A stretch of DNA of 64,000 nt from Rhodospirillales bacterium (lineage in GTDB: Bacteria > Pseudomonadota > Alphaproteobacteria > Kiloniellales > JACOMY01). The stretch is taken from contig JACOMY010000006.1 in assembly GCA_014324045.1 (NCBI GenBank), positions 27,484-91,483 of the forward strand. The letters run 5' to 3'. A program made the translations under genes and the position numbers. The notes below the pieces were generated by a model. It did no database searches and was not told the origin of the DNA. It saw nothing but the letters and a program-made list of their open reading frames with translations. This document shows positions 6,726-14,428 of the stretch, one piece after another (position 1 is the stretch's first letter; the number at the start of each line of letters is the position of its first letter).

Positions 6726-9659
6726 ATGGGCGCAACAACGTCAATCCAGGTGAAACGAAGCCGGCTCGCGGGCATGGTCTTGCGTCCGCTCGGACAGCCC
6801 TATTGGGGAGTGAAGCAAACCGGGGCCGGCTTCAACTTCCTGGGCAAAAACGGTAAATGCGTTGCCTTCTCCGAACTGGCCGGACCGCCCAAGGCAACCA
6901 GGGTCCTCGGTTTCCAGGCTGCATCCTTCCCGCTCAAGAAGGGCGACGCTATCGAGATCGCCGGTCTGAAGGGCAGCGCGGTTGCGCAGCTCGTCGCATC
7001 TGCACAGTCGGCACTCAGCCGTTATTACGCGGCGGTCGTGGCGGGGGTAGAGGACGAACTTCAGTCCCTGGCGAAAGCCGTCGTACGTTTGGAAAACCCA
7101 AGGCGCTATCCTGCCGCCTGTTTGCTCGGCCCCTTCCTCGATCGCGTGCAAGCGCTTCTGGAGAAATTTCCCGACGGCATTCCGGATGACGCACTGCCCG
7201 AGGACAGGAAGAGGCTGCTCGACGCAATAGGCAGATTTGCGCGCGCTCCGCACCGAATGCGTGAAGATGCCATCGAACGCTTTGTCGAGACCGAACTCGA
7301 AGAGATGAAGGACTTCTTCGATAGCGTCGAATCGAACCCCCTTACAGCGGAGCAACGTCTGGCTGTCGTAACGGACGAAGACGCATCCTTGGTCCTTGCC
7401 GGCGCGGGATCGGGAAAGACCAGCGTCATTGTCGCCAAGGCAGCGTACTTGATCGGGCGCGGCATACGGGAGCCGAAGGAAATTCTGCTCATGGCCTTCG
7501 GCAAGGATGCCGCCGCCGAGATGGCCGAACGTGTCAAGGAACGCTCAGGAGCAAGCGTCGATGCGCTGACATTCCATGCCCTCGGTTACAAGATCATCGG
7601 TCAGGTCGAAGGCGCTGCCCCGGCACTTGCCGCTCATGCAAGCGATGACGCTCAATTCCGGGCGCTCTTGCGCGATATTCTGATCGACGATGTCGGGCGG
7701 TTGGGCGGTTTGAATGCCCTGTTGATAGAATGGTTTTCCGAATTCCATCGGCCCTTCAAGAGCGAATGGGACTTCAAGACAAAAAGCGAGTACGACCGAT
7801 ACATTTCATCTCAAGAATTTCGAACTCTGGGCGGCGAACTGGTCAAAAGTTTCGAAGAATTGCAGATTGCCAACTGGCTCTACAGCAATGGCATCGCTTA
7901 CGAGTACGAGCCGGCCTATGAGCACAAGCTGCCGGAAAACGATCGGCGGACCTATAGGCCCGATTTTCGTTTGAGCGAAAGCGGCCTTTACATAGAACAC
8001 TTCGGGGTGCGCAAGGCCAAAGGCCCGCAGGGTGAGCCGCGCCTGGTTACTGCCCCCTACGTCGATCGCGAGCGCTATCTTGAAGGAATGGCGTGGAAGC
8101 GAAGGGTGCATCGGGACAAGGGCACGATACTGATCGAAACCTTTAGCTATGAGCAGGTCGAAGGGCGATTGACCGAAGCGCTTGCAGAGAAGATTGCCCC
8201 TTACGTCACCTGTAAACCGCTGTCGCAAGACCGGATCTTCGATAGGCTGAAGGAGATGGGGCGGGTCGATCCCTTCACCCAGACGCTGGCAACCTTCCTG
8301 CGTCACTTCAAGAGTTCCGGGGCATCGATAGCGCAGTGCCGGGAGCGCAGCGAAACGGCGGCAGATGCATCGCGCAGCAGGGCATTCCTGAAGATTTTCG
8401 AGCCGCTGATCGAAGCCTATCGAAAGCATCTCGAAGATCGCATCGACTTCGAAGACATGATTGCGCGCGCTGCCGAGTATGTCGAGGCCGGCCGCTACAA
8501 AAGCCCCTATCGCCATCTGATAGTGGATGAATTTCAGGACAGCTCGGAAGGGCGCGCCCGCCTTTTGCAGGCACTTAAAGCACAGCATGACGATGCACGC
8601 CTGTTCGCCGTCGGCGACGATTGGCAGTCCATCTACCGCTTTGCGGGCTCAGACATCCATCTGATGCGTGACTTCGGCCGGGAGTTCGGTGGCCGCTATG
8701 CAGAAAAGAAGGACGTTCATCGAACAGTCGATCTGGGGCGTACCTTTCGTAGTGTCGATAAGATCGCGCTGCCGGCCCGCCGCTTCGTTCTGCAAAACCC
8801 CTCCCAAATCGACAAGAAGGTCGCCGCTGCATCCACGACCGACAAACCTGCGATCGAGGTCAGATACTATGAGGGCCGTCAACATGACGCGGTGCTCAAG
8901 GGGACCCTCGACGATCTGGCACAGGGGAGTACGAAGCGAATAAGCGTCCTCTTGCTGGGACGCTATCATTTCCTCAAACCGAAGAATCTTGGAGTGCTAA
9001 ACGGAAGCCATGCCAAGGTGTCCGCCCGTTTCATGACGGTGCATGCTTCCAAGGGCTTGGAGGCCGATCATGTCGTCATCTTGCGTGCAGAGTCCGGCCC
9101 AACGGGCTTCCCGTCCGGGATCGCCGACGACCCGCTGCTCGAACTGGTTTTGCCCAAGCCTGAAAAGTTCGAGCATGCCGAAGAGCGAAGGCTGTTCTAC
9201 GTCGCACTCACCCGCGCCCGCCAAAGTGTCACGATCCTCGCAGATCGAAAGAAACCGTCGGCCTTCGTTCGCGAGTTGATCGACGACCCGGCGTATGAAG
9301 TCCTCCAGGTCGGGAATGCGGCAATGGCGGAACATCGCTGCGGTCGATGTGGTGGCCGTATGTTGGCGCAAACCACCGAAAAGGGACGCACCCTCTATAG
9401 CTGCGAGTACGAACGCCGCTGCGGAGAGACGCTGGACCCCTGCACCCTCTGCAGTCAAGATTTGCCACGCAAAGATCCCAGCGATCCAGAACGGCTGATT
9501 TGCAGCTGCGGCGCACTGTTTCCTGTCTGCCCCGAATGCAACGGCGGCTGGCTCGTCGAACGCAGAGGCAAGTACGGCACATTCCTCGGCTGTGTCAGAT
9601 ATCCCAGGTGCAAAGCACAGCGCCGGCTTCCGAAGACCGGCAGGCTAGGCCAAAGGTAG
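6726..9659 (+). CDS. HelD/UvrD-like helicase with embedded nuclease and zinc-ribbon domains
   Basis: A superfamily 1 helicase of about 977 residues, related to DNA helicase IV but some 300 residues longer than E. coli HelD (684). The Walker A box LAGAGSGKT is near residue 230 and the Walker B box VDEFQD near 605; a late VALTRARQ motif is present. Between the helicase halves (about residues 375-495) lies an added PD-(D/E)XK-like nuclease: FEELQIANWL, then YRPDF, YIEHFG and WKRRVH supply candidate E, D, E and K residues. The C-terminus (about 868-980) has several CxxC pairs like topoisomerase zinc ribbons. GTG 6711 is an alternative start; GAAGG at 6706-6710 suits the ATG better. It neighbours a restriction-modification pair, so a defence role is plausible. 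Confidence 0.85.
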   Translation: MGATTSIQVKRSRLAGMVLRPLGQPYWGVKQTGAGFNFLGKNGKCVAFSELAGPPKATRVLGFQAASFPLKKGDAIEIAGLKGSAVAQLVASAQSALSRYYAAVVAGVEDELQSLAKAVVRLENPRRYPAACLLGPFLDRVQALLEKFPDGIPDDALPEDRKRLLDAIGRFARAPHRMREDAIERFVETELEEMKDFFDSVESNPLTAEQRLAVVTDEDASLVLAGAGSGKTSVIVAKAAYLIGRGIREPKEILLMAFGKDAAAEMAERVKERSGASVDALTFHALGYKIIGQVEGAAPALAAHASDDAQFRALLRDILIDDVGRLGGLNALLIEWFSEFHRPFKSEWDFKTKSEYDRYISSQEFRTLGGELVKSFEELQIANWLYSNGIAYEYEPAYEHKLPENDRRTYRPDFRLSESGLYIEHFGVRKAKGPQGEPRLVTAPYVDRERYLEGMAWKRRVHRDKGTILIETFSYEQVEGRLTEALAEKIAPYVTCKPLSQDRIFDRLKEMGRVDPFTQTLATFLRHFKSSGASIAQCRERSETAADASRSRAFLKIFEPLIEAYRKHLEDRIDFEDMIARAAEYVEAGRYKSPYRHLIVDEFQDSSEGRARLLQALKAQHDDARLFAVGDDWQSIYRFAGSDIHLMRDFGREFGGRYAEKKDVHRTVDLGRTFRSVDKIALPARRFVLQNPSQIDKKVAAASTTDKPAIEVRYYEGRQHDAVLKGTLDDLAQGSTKRISVLLLGRYHFLKPKNLGVLNGSHAKVSARFMTVHASKGLEADHVVILRAESGPTGFPSGIADDPLLELVLPKPEKFEHAEERRLFYVALTRARQSVTILADRKKPSAFVRELIDDPAYEVLQVGNAAMAEHRCGRCGGRMLAQTTEKGRTLYSCEYERRCGETLDPCTLCSQDLPRKDPSDPERLICSCGALFPVCPECNGGWLVERRGKYGTFLGCVRYPRCKAQRRLPKTGRLGQR

Positions 9660-9873
9660 GCACGCAAGGGATGGAGGCCGTATGGCCGAGGCGAAAGGCC
9701 GGGACACAAGCAGCGGTCTCTAACCTGCACCTCACTATCGTCGCGAAGACCACCGGTACCGGAAACGAATCCTTGTCGATGTCGTGAACCGGGAATGGGT
9801 CGTTGTGTGCGCGATCCGCCAACGTCCCGGATAGTGTTTTATTGCGGTGAATTTTTATTGGTCCCCTCTCTTT

Positions 9874-10593
9874 CTAGAACAAATAATACCTAAGAGATGT
9901 TTCCGCGACCTCTTTGAGAATGGTAAACATTTCTTCCCGCTTCCATTCCGGCTCACGAAAATACATCGATACAGGGGCAAAGCGGTTTCTGTCCGCCGAT
10001 CCATCCCTTTTGAACACGTAGGTTCGGTTCAGCGGATAGAACTCGTTCATCATTGACACTTTGGACATGACAAACGAATCTCTGTCGTAAGGATCTTCAA
10101 AATCACAGCCCCATCCAAAGCATACAAACGGCGTGAGCGGTTCATGATTGAGAGCGGCGCGTATGCCTGTAAGGTTCTTACCAAGCCGCTCAATCGCGTT
10201 ACCCTGGGCTTGACGTGCCTTTCCTTCTTGCATTCGCTCCTTGTTAGTCCCTTGCTTTTTAACCTCGGAGACAAGCAACAGTCGCCGATATTCGGAATTG
10301 TCTTTTTTAATCAGCCATATCACGCCGCCATCGGGCTTAATGGTCCGGGCCAGAAAGGTGGTGTCAAACTCACGCCGATGGCCGGAAATCCGAATCGTCT
10401 CGATAAGACGACGGAACGATAGTTCTTTGTCGAATTTTAAGGCATAGCCTTCGAGATGATCCGCCATACGCTCCTCCAAATACGCGATGCAATCATGCAT
10501 CGCGTCATAAATCGCCTTATCACTGTGCTTGGATTCGAGGTTTTTGGGAGCGTGTTGGGCCGCACTGCGGCGAAGATCATCCGACCTGGCCAT
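9874..10593 (-). CDS. EcoRI-family type II restriction endonuclease
   Basis: A 239-residue protein with the EcoRI/RsrI signature: TIKPDGGV (Asp88), LLVSEVKKQG (Glu110, Lys112) and GNAIERLGKN (131-140). These match the EcoRI catalytic Asp91, Glu111 and Lys113 and its AGNAIERSHKN segment in order and spacing. EcoRI has 277 residues, so this is a shorter relative missing some C-terminal and N-terminal sequence. ATG 10591-10593 overlaps the end of the methyltransferase gene by 17 bases, placing both in one operon with the methylase first. The locus is AT-richer than its flanks, suggesting horizontal transfer. Specificity may be GAATTC or related, but that is inference; at least five GAATTC sites occur in this window. 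Confidence 0.85.
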   Translation of the reverse strand: MARSDDLRRSAAQHAPKNLESKHSDKAIYDAMHDCIAYLEERMADHLEGYALKFDKELSFRRLIETIRISGHRREFDTTFLARTIKPDGGVIWLIKKDNSEYRRLLLVSEVKKQGTNKERMQEGKARQAQGNAIERLGKNLTGIRAALNHEPLTPFVCFGWGCDFEDPYDRDSFVMSKVSMMNEFYPLNRTYVFKRDGSADRNRFAPVSMYFREPEWKREEMFTILKEVAETSLRYYLF

Positions 10594-11233
10594 CGTAGAA
10601 ATAATGTCCCTGCAAGCCTGCAATATTGAAAATCAAAATTTCGCTATGGAACAGGACATTGGCATAAACGTCTTTCGGCAAGGCAACGATTGCGGAAATC
10701 GGCGGATAGATGCCATCGGCGAACAATCGCCAGCGGCGACTTTGAACCGTCTGGTTGAGGCGCAGGCCGTAAGGCGCAAAAAGCACCATCGGCACGCTTT
10801 TACCCCATAACTCGATCGCCTTGGCCAGCCATACTTCGGGCAAGAGCGGGCGGCGGCCATGAACACGCGCCACAATGTCTTTTGTCTTGTTGTCGATGTT
10901 GAAGGGGGGATTGGCAACGACCAGGGCCGGCCGCTCGATCTCGCCTTTTTGCAGTGCAATGAAATCGTGGACATAGGTGTCCGGGTATCCCTGATCGACA
11001 ATGTCGATTCCCTGGGTTTTGAATCCGGCCCGCGCAAAGGGGGCAAGCAGGGAACCCGACCCTACGCAGGGGTCTAGCACGGTGCCCGCCCTGTCAATTT
11101 TGTCTTCAAGCAGGCCGAACAGAAAATCGCTCACGCCATCGGGCGTATAAACCGTTGCGTTTTTCTGTGCGTTATAGAAGTTGTTTCGATCTACGCGATA
11201 CATGACGGCACCGAATCGCGATAGCGCAGCCAT
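10577..11233 (-). CDS. N6-adenine DNA methyltransferase, partner of the EcoRI-like enzyme
   Basis: A DNA methyltransferase of about 218 residues with the AdoMet-binding motif I (VLDPCVGSGSLL) followed by the catalytic motif IV NPPFN, typical of N6-adenine enzymes. It ends with TGA 10577-10579 inside the start of the restriction gene, so it should protect the same site. The start is uncertain: ATG 11233 or ATG 11203, neither with a good ribosome site; a 27-codon leader ORF with AGGAGG overlaps both. It is short for a type II methylase (usually over 300) and has no obvious target-recognition domain, unlike M.EcoRI or M.RsrI. It may be reduced or a different methylase class recruited to an EcoRI-like nuclease. 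Confidence 0.8.
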   Translation of the reverse strand: MAALSRFGAVMYRVDRNNFYNAQKNATVYTPDGVSDFLFGLLEDKIDRAGTVLDPCVGSGSLLAPFARAGFKTQGIDIVDQGYPDTYVHDFIALQKGEIERPALVVANPPFNIDNKTKDIVARVHGRRPLLPEVWLAKAIELWGKSVPMVLFAPYGLRLNQTVQSRRWRLFADGIYPPISAIVALPKDVYANVLFHSEILIFNIAGLQGHYFYDGQVG

Positions 11234-11274
11234 TTCCCGATCGAGCCGGATACCAATAATGCCATTCGATCCAT
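11191..11274 (-). CDS. 27-codon leader ORF overlapping the methyltransferase start
   Basis: ATG 11272-11274 is preceded at 9 bases by a perfect AGGAGG (11284-11289), by far the best ribosome site near the methylase. The frame (MDRMALLVSGSIGKWLRYR...) ends at TAG 11191-11193, just past both candidate methylase starts and in a different frame. It may couple translation into the methylase, or mark a frameshift in a once longer methylase N-terminus. It is too short to be a classical controller protein. Confidence 0.35.
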   Translation of the reverse strand: MDRMALLVSGSIGKWLRYRDSVPSCIA

Positions 11275-11538
11275 GGTATCCGCCCTCCTGATAGTAGGCC
11301 GTCCTGCACACCCGCCCGCGTAGCGCGGCAGGTGCTTCGGGCCAGTGTAGCGATAAACACCGCGATACCCGCGCTTGCGTCAATATATTGTTGATTTTTT
11401 GCACGCTGCGCAACAGGGTTCAAGGCATCGTCTGTGTAAAGCTGTGGGCCTTCGGCAGTGCGGTTGGCGACAAAGCCTTGCAGGATGGCAGAATCGGTGC
11501 TTGCAATACTTTCGGCGCGAGCTTTCCCCGTGCCACGA
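11275..11538. other. Intergenic region upstream of the methyltransferase operon
   Basis: About 260 bp between the MAPEG gene and the R-M operon. I see no gene with a family resemblance. It should contain the promoter of the methylase operon, but no convincing -35/-10 pair or controller-protein box could be assigned by eye. Confidence 0.3.
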
Positions 11539-11931
11539 TCAACCCGAAAGAGGCAGGCAGAAGAGTGCGATGGTGACGAAGAAGCCGGCCGACCACAGCA
11601 GCGAGCGCGGCGTGCTCCAGTCCTTGAGATAGGCCAGGAAGTAGCCGATCCGGATCAGGACGAAGGCCACGGCCAGCCCGTCGCGCCAAAGGTCCAGATC
11701 GGAATAGATCTGTGCCGTCAAAACCGCGGCGGCGAAGGGGGCGAAGGCCTCCAGGCCGTTCTGGTGGGCGGCCTGGGCCCTGGCGGGCGCCCCCTCAAGC
11801 TGCAGCTGCTGGCGTCTGGGGTGATTGTTGTCGTAACGCCCGAACTGGGCGGCTGCGCCGCGGATGGCGAAGACGCGCAGACCGTGGGTCAGAACCAGAA
11901 AGACGATTACGCAGGCAATGGCGACAGTCAT
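11539..11931 (-). CDS. MAPEG family membrane protein
   Basis: A 130-residue membrane protein with about four hydrophobic helices, the first at residues 2-22. The segment ARAQAAHQNGLEAFAPFAAAVL resembles the MAPEG motif in which Arg, Asn and Glu lie in helix 2; the total length is typical of bacterial members. MAPEG proteins are trimeric membrane enzymes linked to glutathione-dependent or lipid peroxide metabolism; the bacterial function is usually unknown. It stands alone between the R-M operon and the dehydrogenase gene, on the same strand as both. Confidence 0.75.
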   Translation of the reverse strand: MTVAIACVIVFLVLTHGLRVFAIRGAAAQFGRYDNNHPRRQQLQLEGAPARAQAAHQNGLEAFAPFAAAVLTAQIYSDLDLWRDGLAVAFVLIRIGYFLAYLKDWSTPRSLLWSAGFFVTIALFCLPLSG

Positions 11932-11994
11932 CGCGGAGGTCCCTCCGGACAGCAGCTTGAACCTGGTTCTTACCTGGCGGTTCTGGCCGCAATC

Positions 11995-13083
11995 TCAACC
12001 GGACAGCTGGATATTCGAGCCCCGAATAGCTTCGCAGACTGCATCCGTCACCTCTTGCGTGGTTGCCTTACCGCCGATATCCGGGGTTAGGATCCCGGCG
12101 GCACAGACGCTCTCCACCGCAACCATCAAGCGCGCGGCTCCCGAGGTCTCGCCAAGGTGGTCCAGCATCTGTGCAGCGGTCCAGAAGGCCGCGACCGAGT
12201 TGGCGATGCCTTTCCCGGCGATGTCGAAGGCCGAGCCATGGATCGGCTCGAACATGGAAGGGAAGCGCCGTTCGGGATCGATGTTGCCGCTTGGCGCAAC
12301 GCCTAGGCTGCCGGCCAGCGCCCCGGCCAGGTCGGAGAGAATATCGGCGTGCAGGTTGGTGGCGACGATGGTGTCGAGGCTCTGCGGGCTCTTCACCATG
12401 CGCAGCGTCATCGCATCGACAAGACTCTTGTCCCAGCGCACATCGGGGAAGTCTTCGGCCACCTCTAAGGCGATCTCGTCCCACATCACCATGCCGTGGC
12501 GCTGGGCATTGGACTTGGTGACGACGGTCAAGAGCTTCCGCGGACGGCGCTGCGCCAGCCGGAAGGCGTAACGCAGGATCCGGGTCACTCCGGTGCGGGT
12601 GAAGACCGCAACCTCGGTGCCGACCTCCTCCGGCAGTCCGCGATGTGCCCGCCCACCCATGCCGGCATACTCGCCTTCGGAGTTCTCGCGCACGATGACC
12701 CAGTCGAGATCGCCGGGACCGACCCCGGCCAGCGGCACCTCGATACCGGGCAGAATCCCGATTGGGCGTAGGTTGGCGTACCGGTCGAAACCTTGGCAGA
12801 TCGGCAGACGCAAACCCCAGAGCGAGATGTGATCCGGCACGCCGGGCGCACCGACCGCACCGAAGAAGATCGCATCGAAGGCCCGCAGCTGTTCGATCCC
12901 GTCCCCGGGCATCAGCGCGCCTTCGCGCTTGTAGCGCTCCGAGCCCCAATCGAAGGCGCGGACCTCCAAAGAAAAACCGCCGTCGCGCGCCGCCAGCGCG
13001 TCGAGAACCTGGAGACCGGCCGCGATCACTTCCGGGCCGATGCCGTCCGCAGGAATGGTGGCGATCTTGTAGCTGTTCGCGAT
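11995..13083 (-). CDS. Tartrate/D-malate dehydrogenase-like enzyme, start codon apparently lost
   Basis: An isocitrate/isopropylmalate dehydrogenase-family enzyme closest in motifs to tartrate/D-malate dehydrogenases: WVIVRENSEGEYAG, a catalytic-Lys/Asp core and ATNLHADILSDLAG with metal-binding Asp residues. The family N-terminus is clearly encoded (ANSYKIATIP-DGIGPEV), but the expected ATG reads ATC at 13081-13083 and no ATG, GTG or TTG occurs between the upstream in-frame TAG and GTG 13029. In addition the glycine of the PGDGIG loop is alanine. Translation from GTG 13029 would drop about 18 residues including the first strand. The rest is intact, so this is either very recent inactivation or use of a rare ATC start. 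Confidence 0.7.
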   Translation of the reverse strand: MANSYKIATIPADGIGPEVIAAGLQVLDALAARDGGFSLEVRAFDWGSERYKREGALMPGDGIEQLRAFDAIFFGAVGAPGVPDHISLWGLRLPICQGFDRYANLRPIGILPGIEVPLAGVGPGDLDWVIVRENSEGEYAGMGGRAHRGLPEEVGTEVAVFTRTGVTRILRYAFRLAQRRPRKLLTVVTKSNAQRHGMVMWDEIALEVAEDFPDVRWDKSLVDAMTLRMVKSPQSLDTIVATNLHADILSDLAGALAGSLGVAPSGNIDPERRFPSMFEPIHGSAFDIAGKGIANSVAAFWTAAQMLDHLGETSGAARLMVAVESVCAAGILTPDIGGKATTQEVTDAVCEAIRGSNIQLSG

Positions 13084-13165
13084 TGGATCCGATCGTCGCG
13101 TCTACAGAACCAGGGGAGGCGCCGCCGGGCGGCGGTTAGGGGGTGAAGGCCGGTGCCGGCTTGAG

Positions 13166-13199
13166 CATGGGCCAGTTGGCCCATTACTCGAACCGGCCG
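13166..13199 (-). repeat. 3'-end palindromic repeat, copy 1
   Basis: Directly after the stop of the 3-hydroxyisobutyryl-CoA hydrolase gene lies ATGGGCCA-GT-TGGCCCAT (13167-13184, 8-bp arms). In the gene's direction it follows GGTTCGAGTA. Similar sequences in the same gene-relative orientation follow the GST gene (31222-31254) and the fused permease gene (39788-39820). A terminator, RNA-stability or REP-like role is possible; there is no strong T-tract. Confidence 0.5.
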
Positions 13200-14279
13200 T
13201 TAGAACGTCAGATCCAGATCGCCGAGCGGGACGAAGTGACGCTCGATCCATTCGGCGGTCACCGCCTCCAGATTGGCCGGAGCCCACTTCGGGGACCTGT
13301 CCTTGTCGACCAGCACGGCGCGGATGCCCTCGTAGAAGTCGGAGCGTGGGTCCATAAAGGCCTGCGACATGCAGTATTCCATGATCATGCAGGCATCGAA
13401 ATCCAATTGGCCACCGCGGCGCAGCTGCTCGAAGGTGACCTTGAGCGAGGTCGGCGAGCCCGAGGCGATGAGCTTTGCCGCCAGTTTCGCCCAGTCGCTC
13501 TCCTCTTCCGCCAGGGCGGCAGCGATGGCCTCCAGGCTCTGCTTACCGGCGAAGCAGCGTTCGATCGCCGCGCGGTCGGCCGCCAGGTGGCCGTTGGCCT
13601 CCGGCGCTTCTGCCATGCCGTCCAGCAGTGCGGTCACGGCCTTCGCATCGGCGCCGGGCGCCAGCTCGGAGAGCGCTTGCAGCAGGGCCTCGTGCTGCAC
13701 CGACGGCAGGTAGTGGGTGGCAAACTCCGCGGTCAGGCAGTCCTCCGCCTTGAGCCGTTCGCCGGTGAGGCCGAGGTAGAGTCCGAAGCCGTTCGGCAGA
13801 CGCGGCAGGAAGTAGGAACCGCCGACGTCGGGGAAGAGGCCGATGTGGGTCTCGGGCATGGCAAAGAGCGTCCGCTCGCTGGCCACCCGCGCCATGCCAT
13901 GGACCGAGAGCCCGACACCGCCGCCCATGACGATTCCGTCGATCAACGCGACATAGGGCTTGGACAGCGTCTTGATGCGGCGGTTCAGCCGGTATTCCTC
14001 ACGGAAGAAGTCGCTGGCCAGATGTCCCGGTTTGCCGGGTACGAAGCTGCCGTCGCGGCCGGCCTCCCAGACCGCCCGCACGTCGCCGCCGGCACAGAAA
14101 GCCTTCCCGCCCGCGCCGCGCACGGCAATCGCCGTAATGGCCGGGTCTGCTTCCCAGCGGTCCAATTGAGGATGCATCTCCCGGATCATGGTAAGGCTCA
14201 AAGCGTTCAAAGCCTTGGGCCGGGCGAAGGTAACGAGGCCCAGGCTGCCCCGAGTCTCAAAGCCGATTTCGCCGCTCAT
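13200..14279 (-). CDS. 3-hydroxyisobutyryl-CoA hydrolase (enoyl-CoA hydratase family)
   Basis: A 359-residue crotonase-fold enzyme that hydrolyses 3-hydroxyisobutyryl-CoA to the free acid in valine catabolism, the substrate for MmsB encoded 7 kb downstream. Oxyanion-hole segments KAFCAGGDVR and MGGGVGLSVHG, the acidic residue in PETHIGLFPDVG, and the longer C-terminus (versus about 260 residues for simple hydratases) fit the HIBCH family. ATG 14277-14279 has a strong GGGGGAGG ribosome site seven bases upstream; the longer frame to 14381 is less likely. Upstream in the same direction is the ruined isobutyryl-CoA dehydrogenase, so its substrate supply may be lost or come from another locus. Confidence 0.85.
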   Translation of the reverse strand: MSGEIGFETRGSLGLVTFARPKALNALSLTMIREMHPQLDRWEADPAITAIAVRGAGGKAFCAGGDVRAVWEAGRDGSFVPGKPGHLASDFFREEYRLNRRIKTLSKPYVALIDGIVMGGGVGLSVHGMARVASERTLFAMPETHIGLFPDVGGSYFLPRLPNGFGLYLGLTGERLKAEDCLTAEFATHYLPSVQHEALLQALSELAPGADAKAVTALLDGMAEAPEANGHLAADRAAIERCFAGKQSLEAIAAALAEEESDWAKLAAKLIASGSPTSLKVTFEQLRRGGQLDFDACMIMEYCMSQAFMDPRSDFYEGIRAVLVDKDRSPKWAPANLEAVTAEWIERHFVPLGDLDLTF

Positions 14280-14428
14280 GCTGTTGCCTCCCCCAACTAT
14301 CCCCGGTTCGGAACTAGCAAAGGCGCGCCGGTACGCCAAGTCCTGCGGTTCAGGGGCAGTCAAACGCCAAGCGGGCAGCATACGCCGGGAAGATGCCGCG
14401 CCGGCCCACTCCCGGCGCGGCAGCGGCC

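Noticed and set aside
11172..11423. 83-codon minus-strand frame upstream of the methylase as an R-M controller protein
   Set aside because: It lacks a helix-turn-helix pattern, overlaps the methylase in another frame and has no ribosome site.
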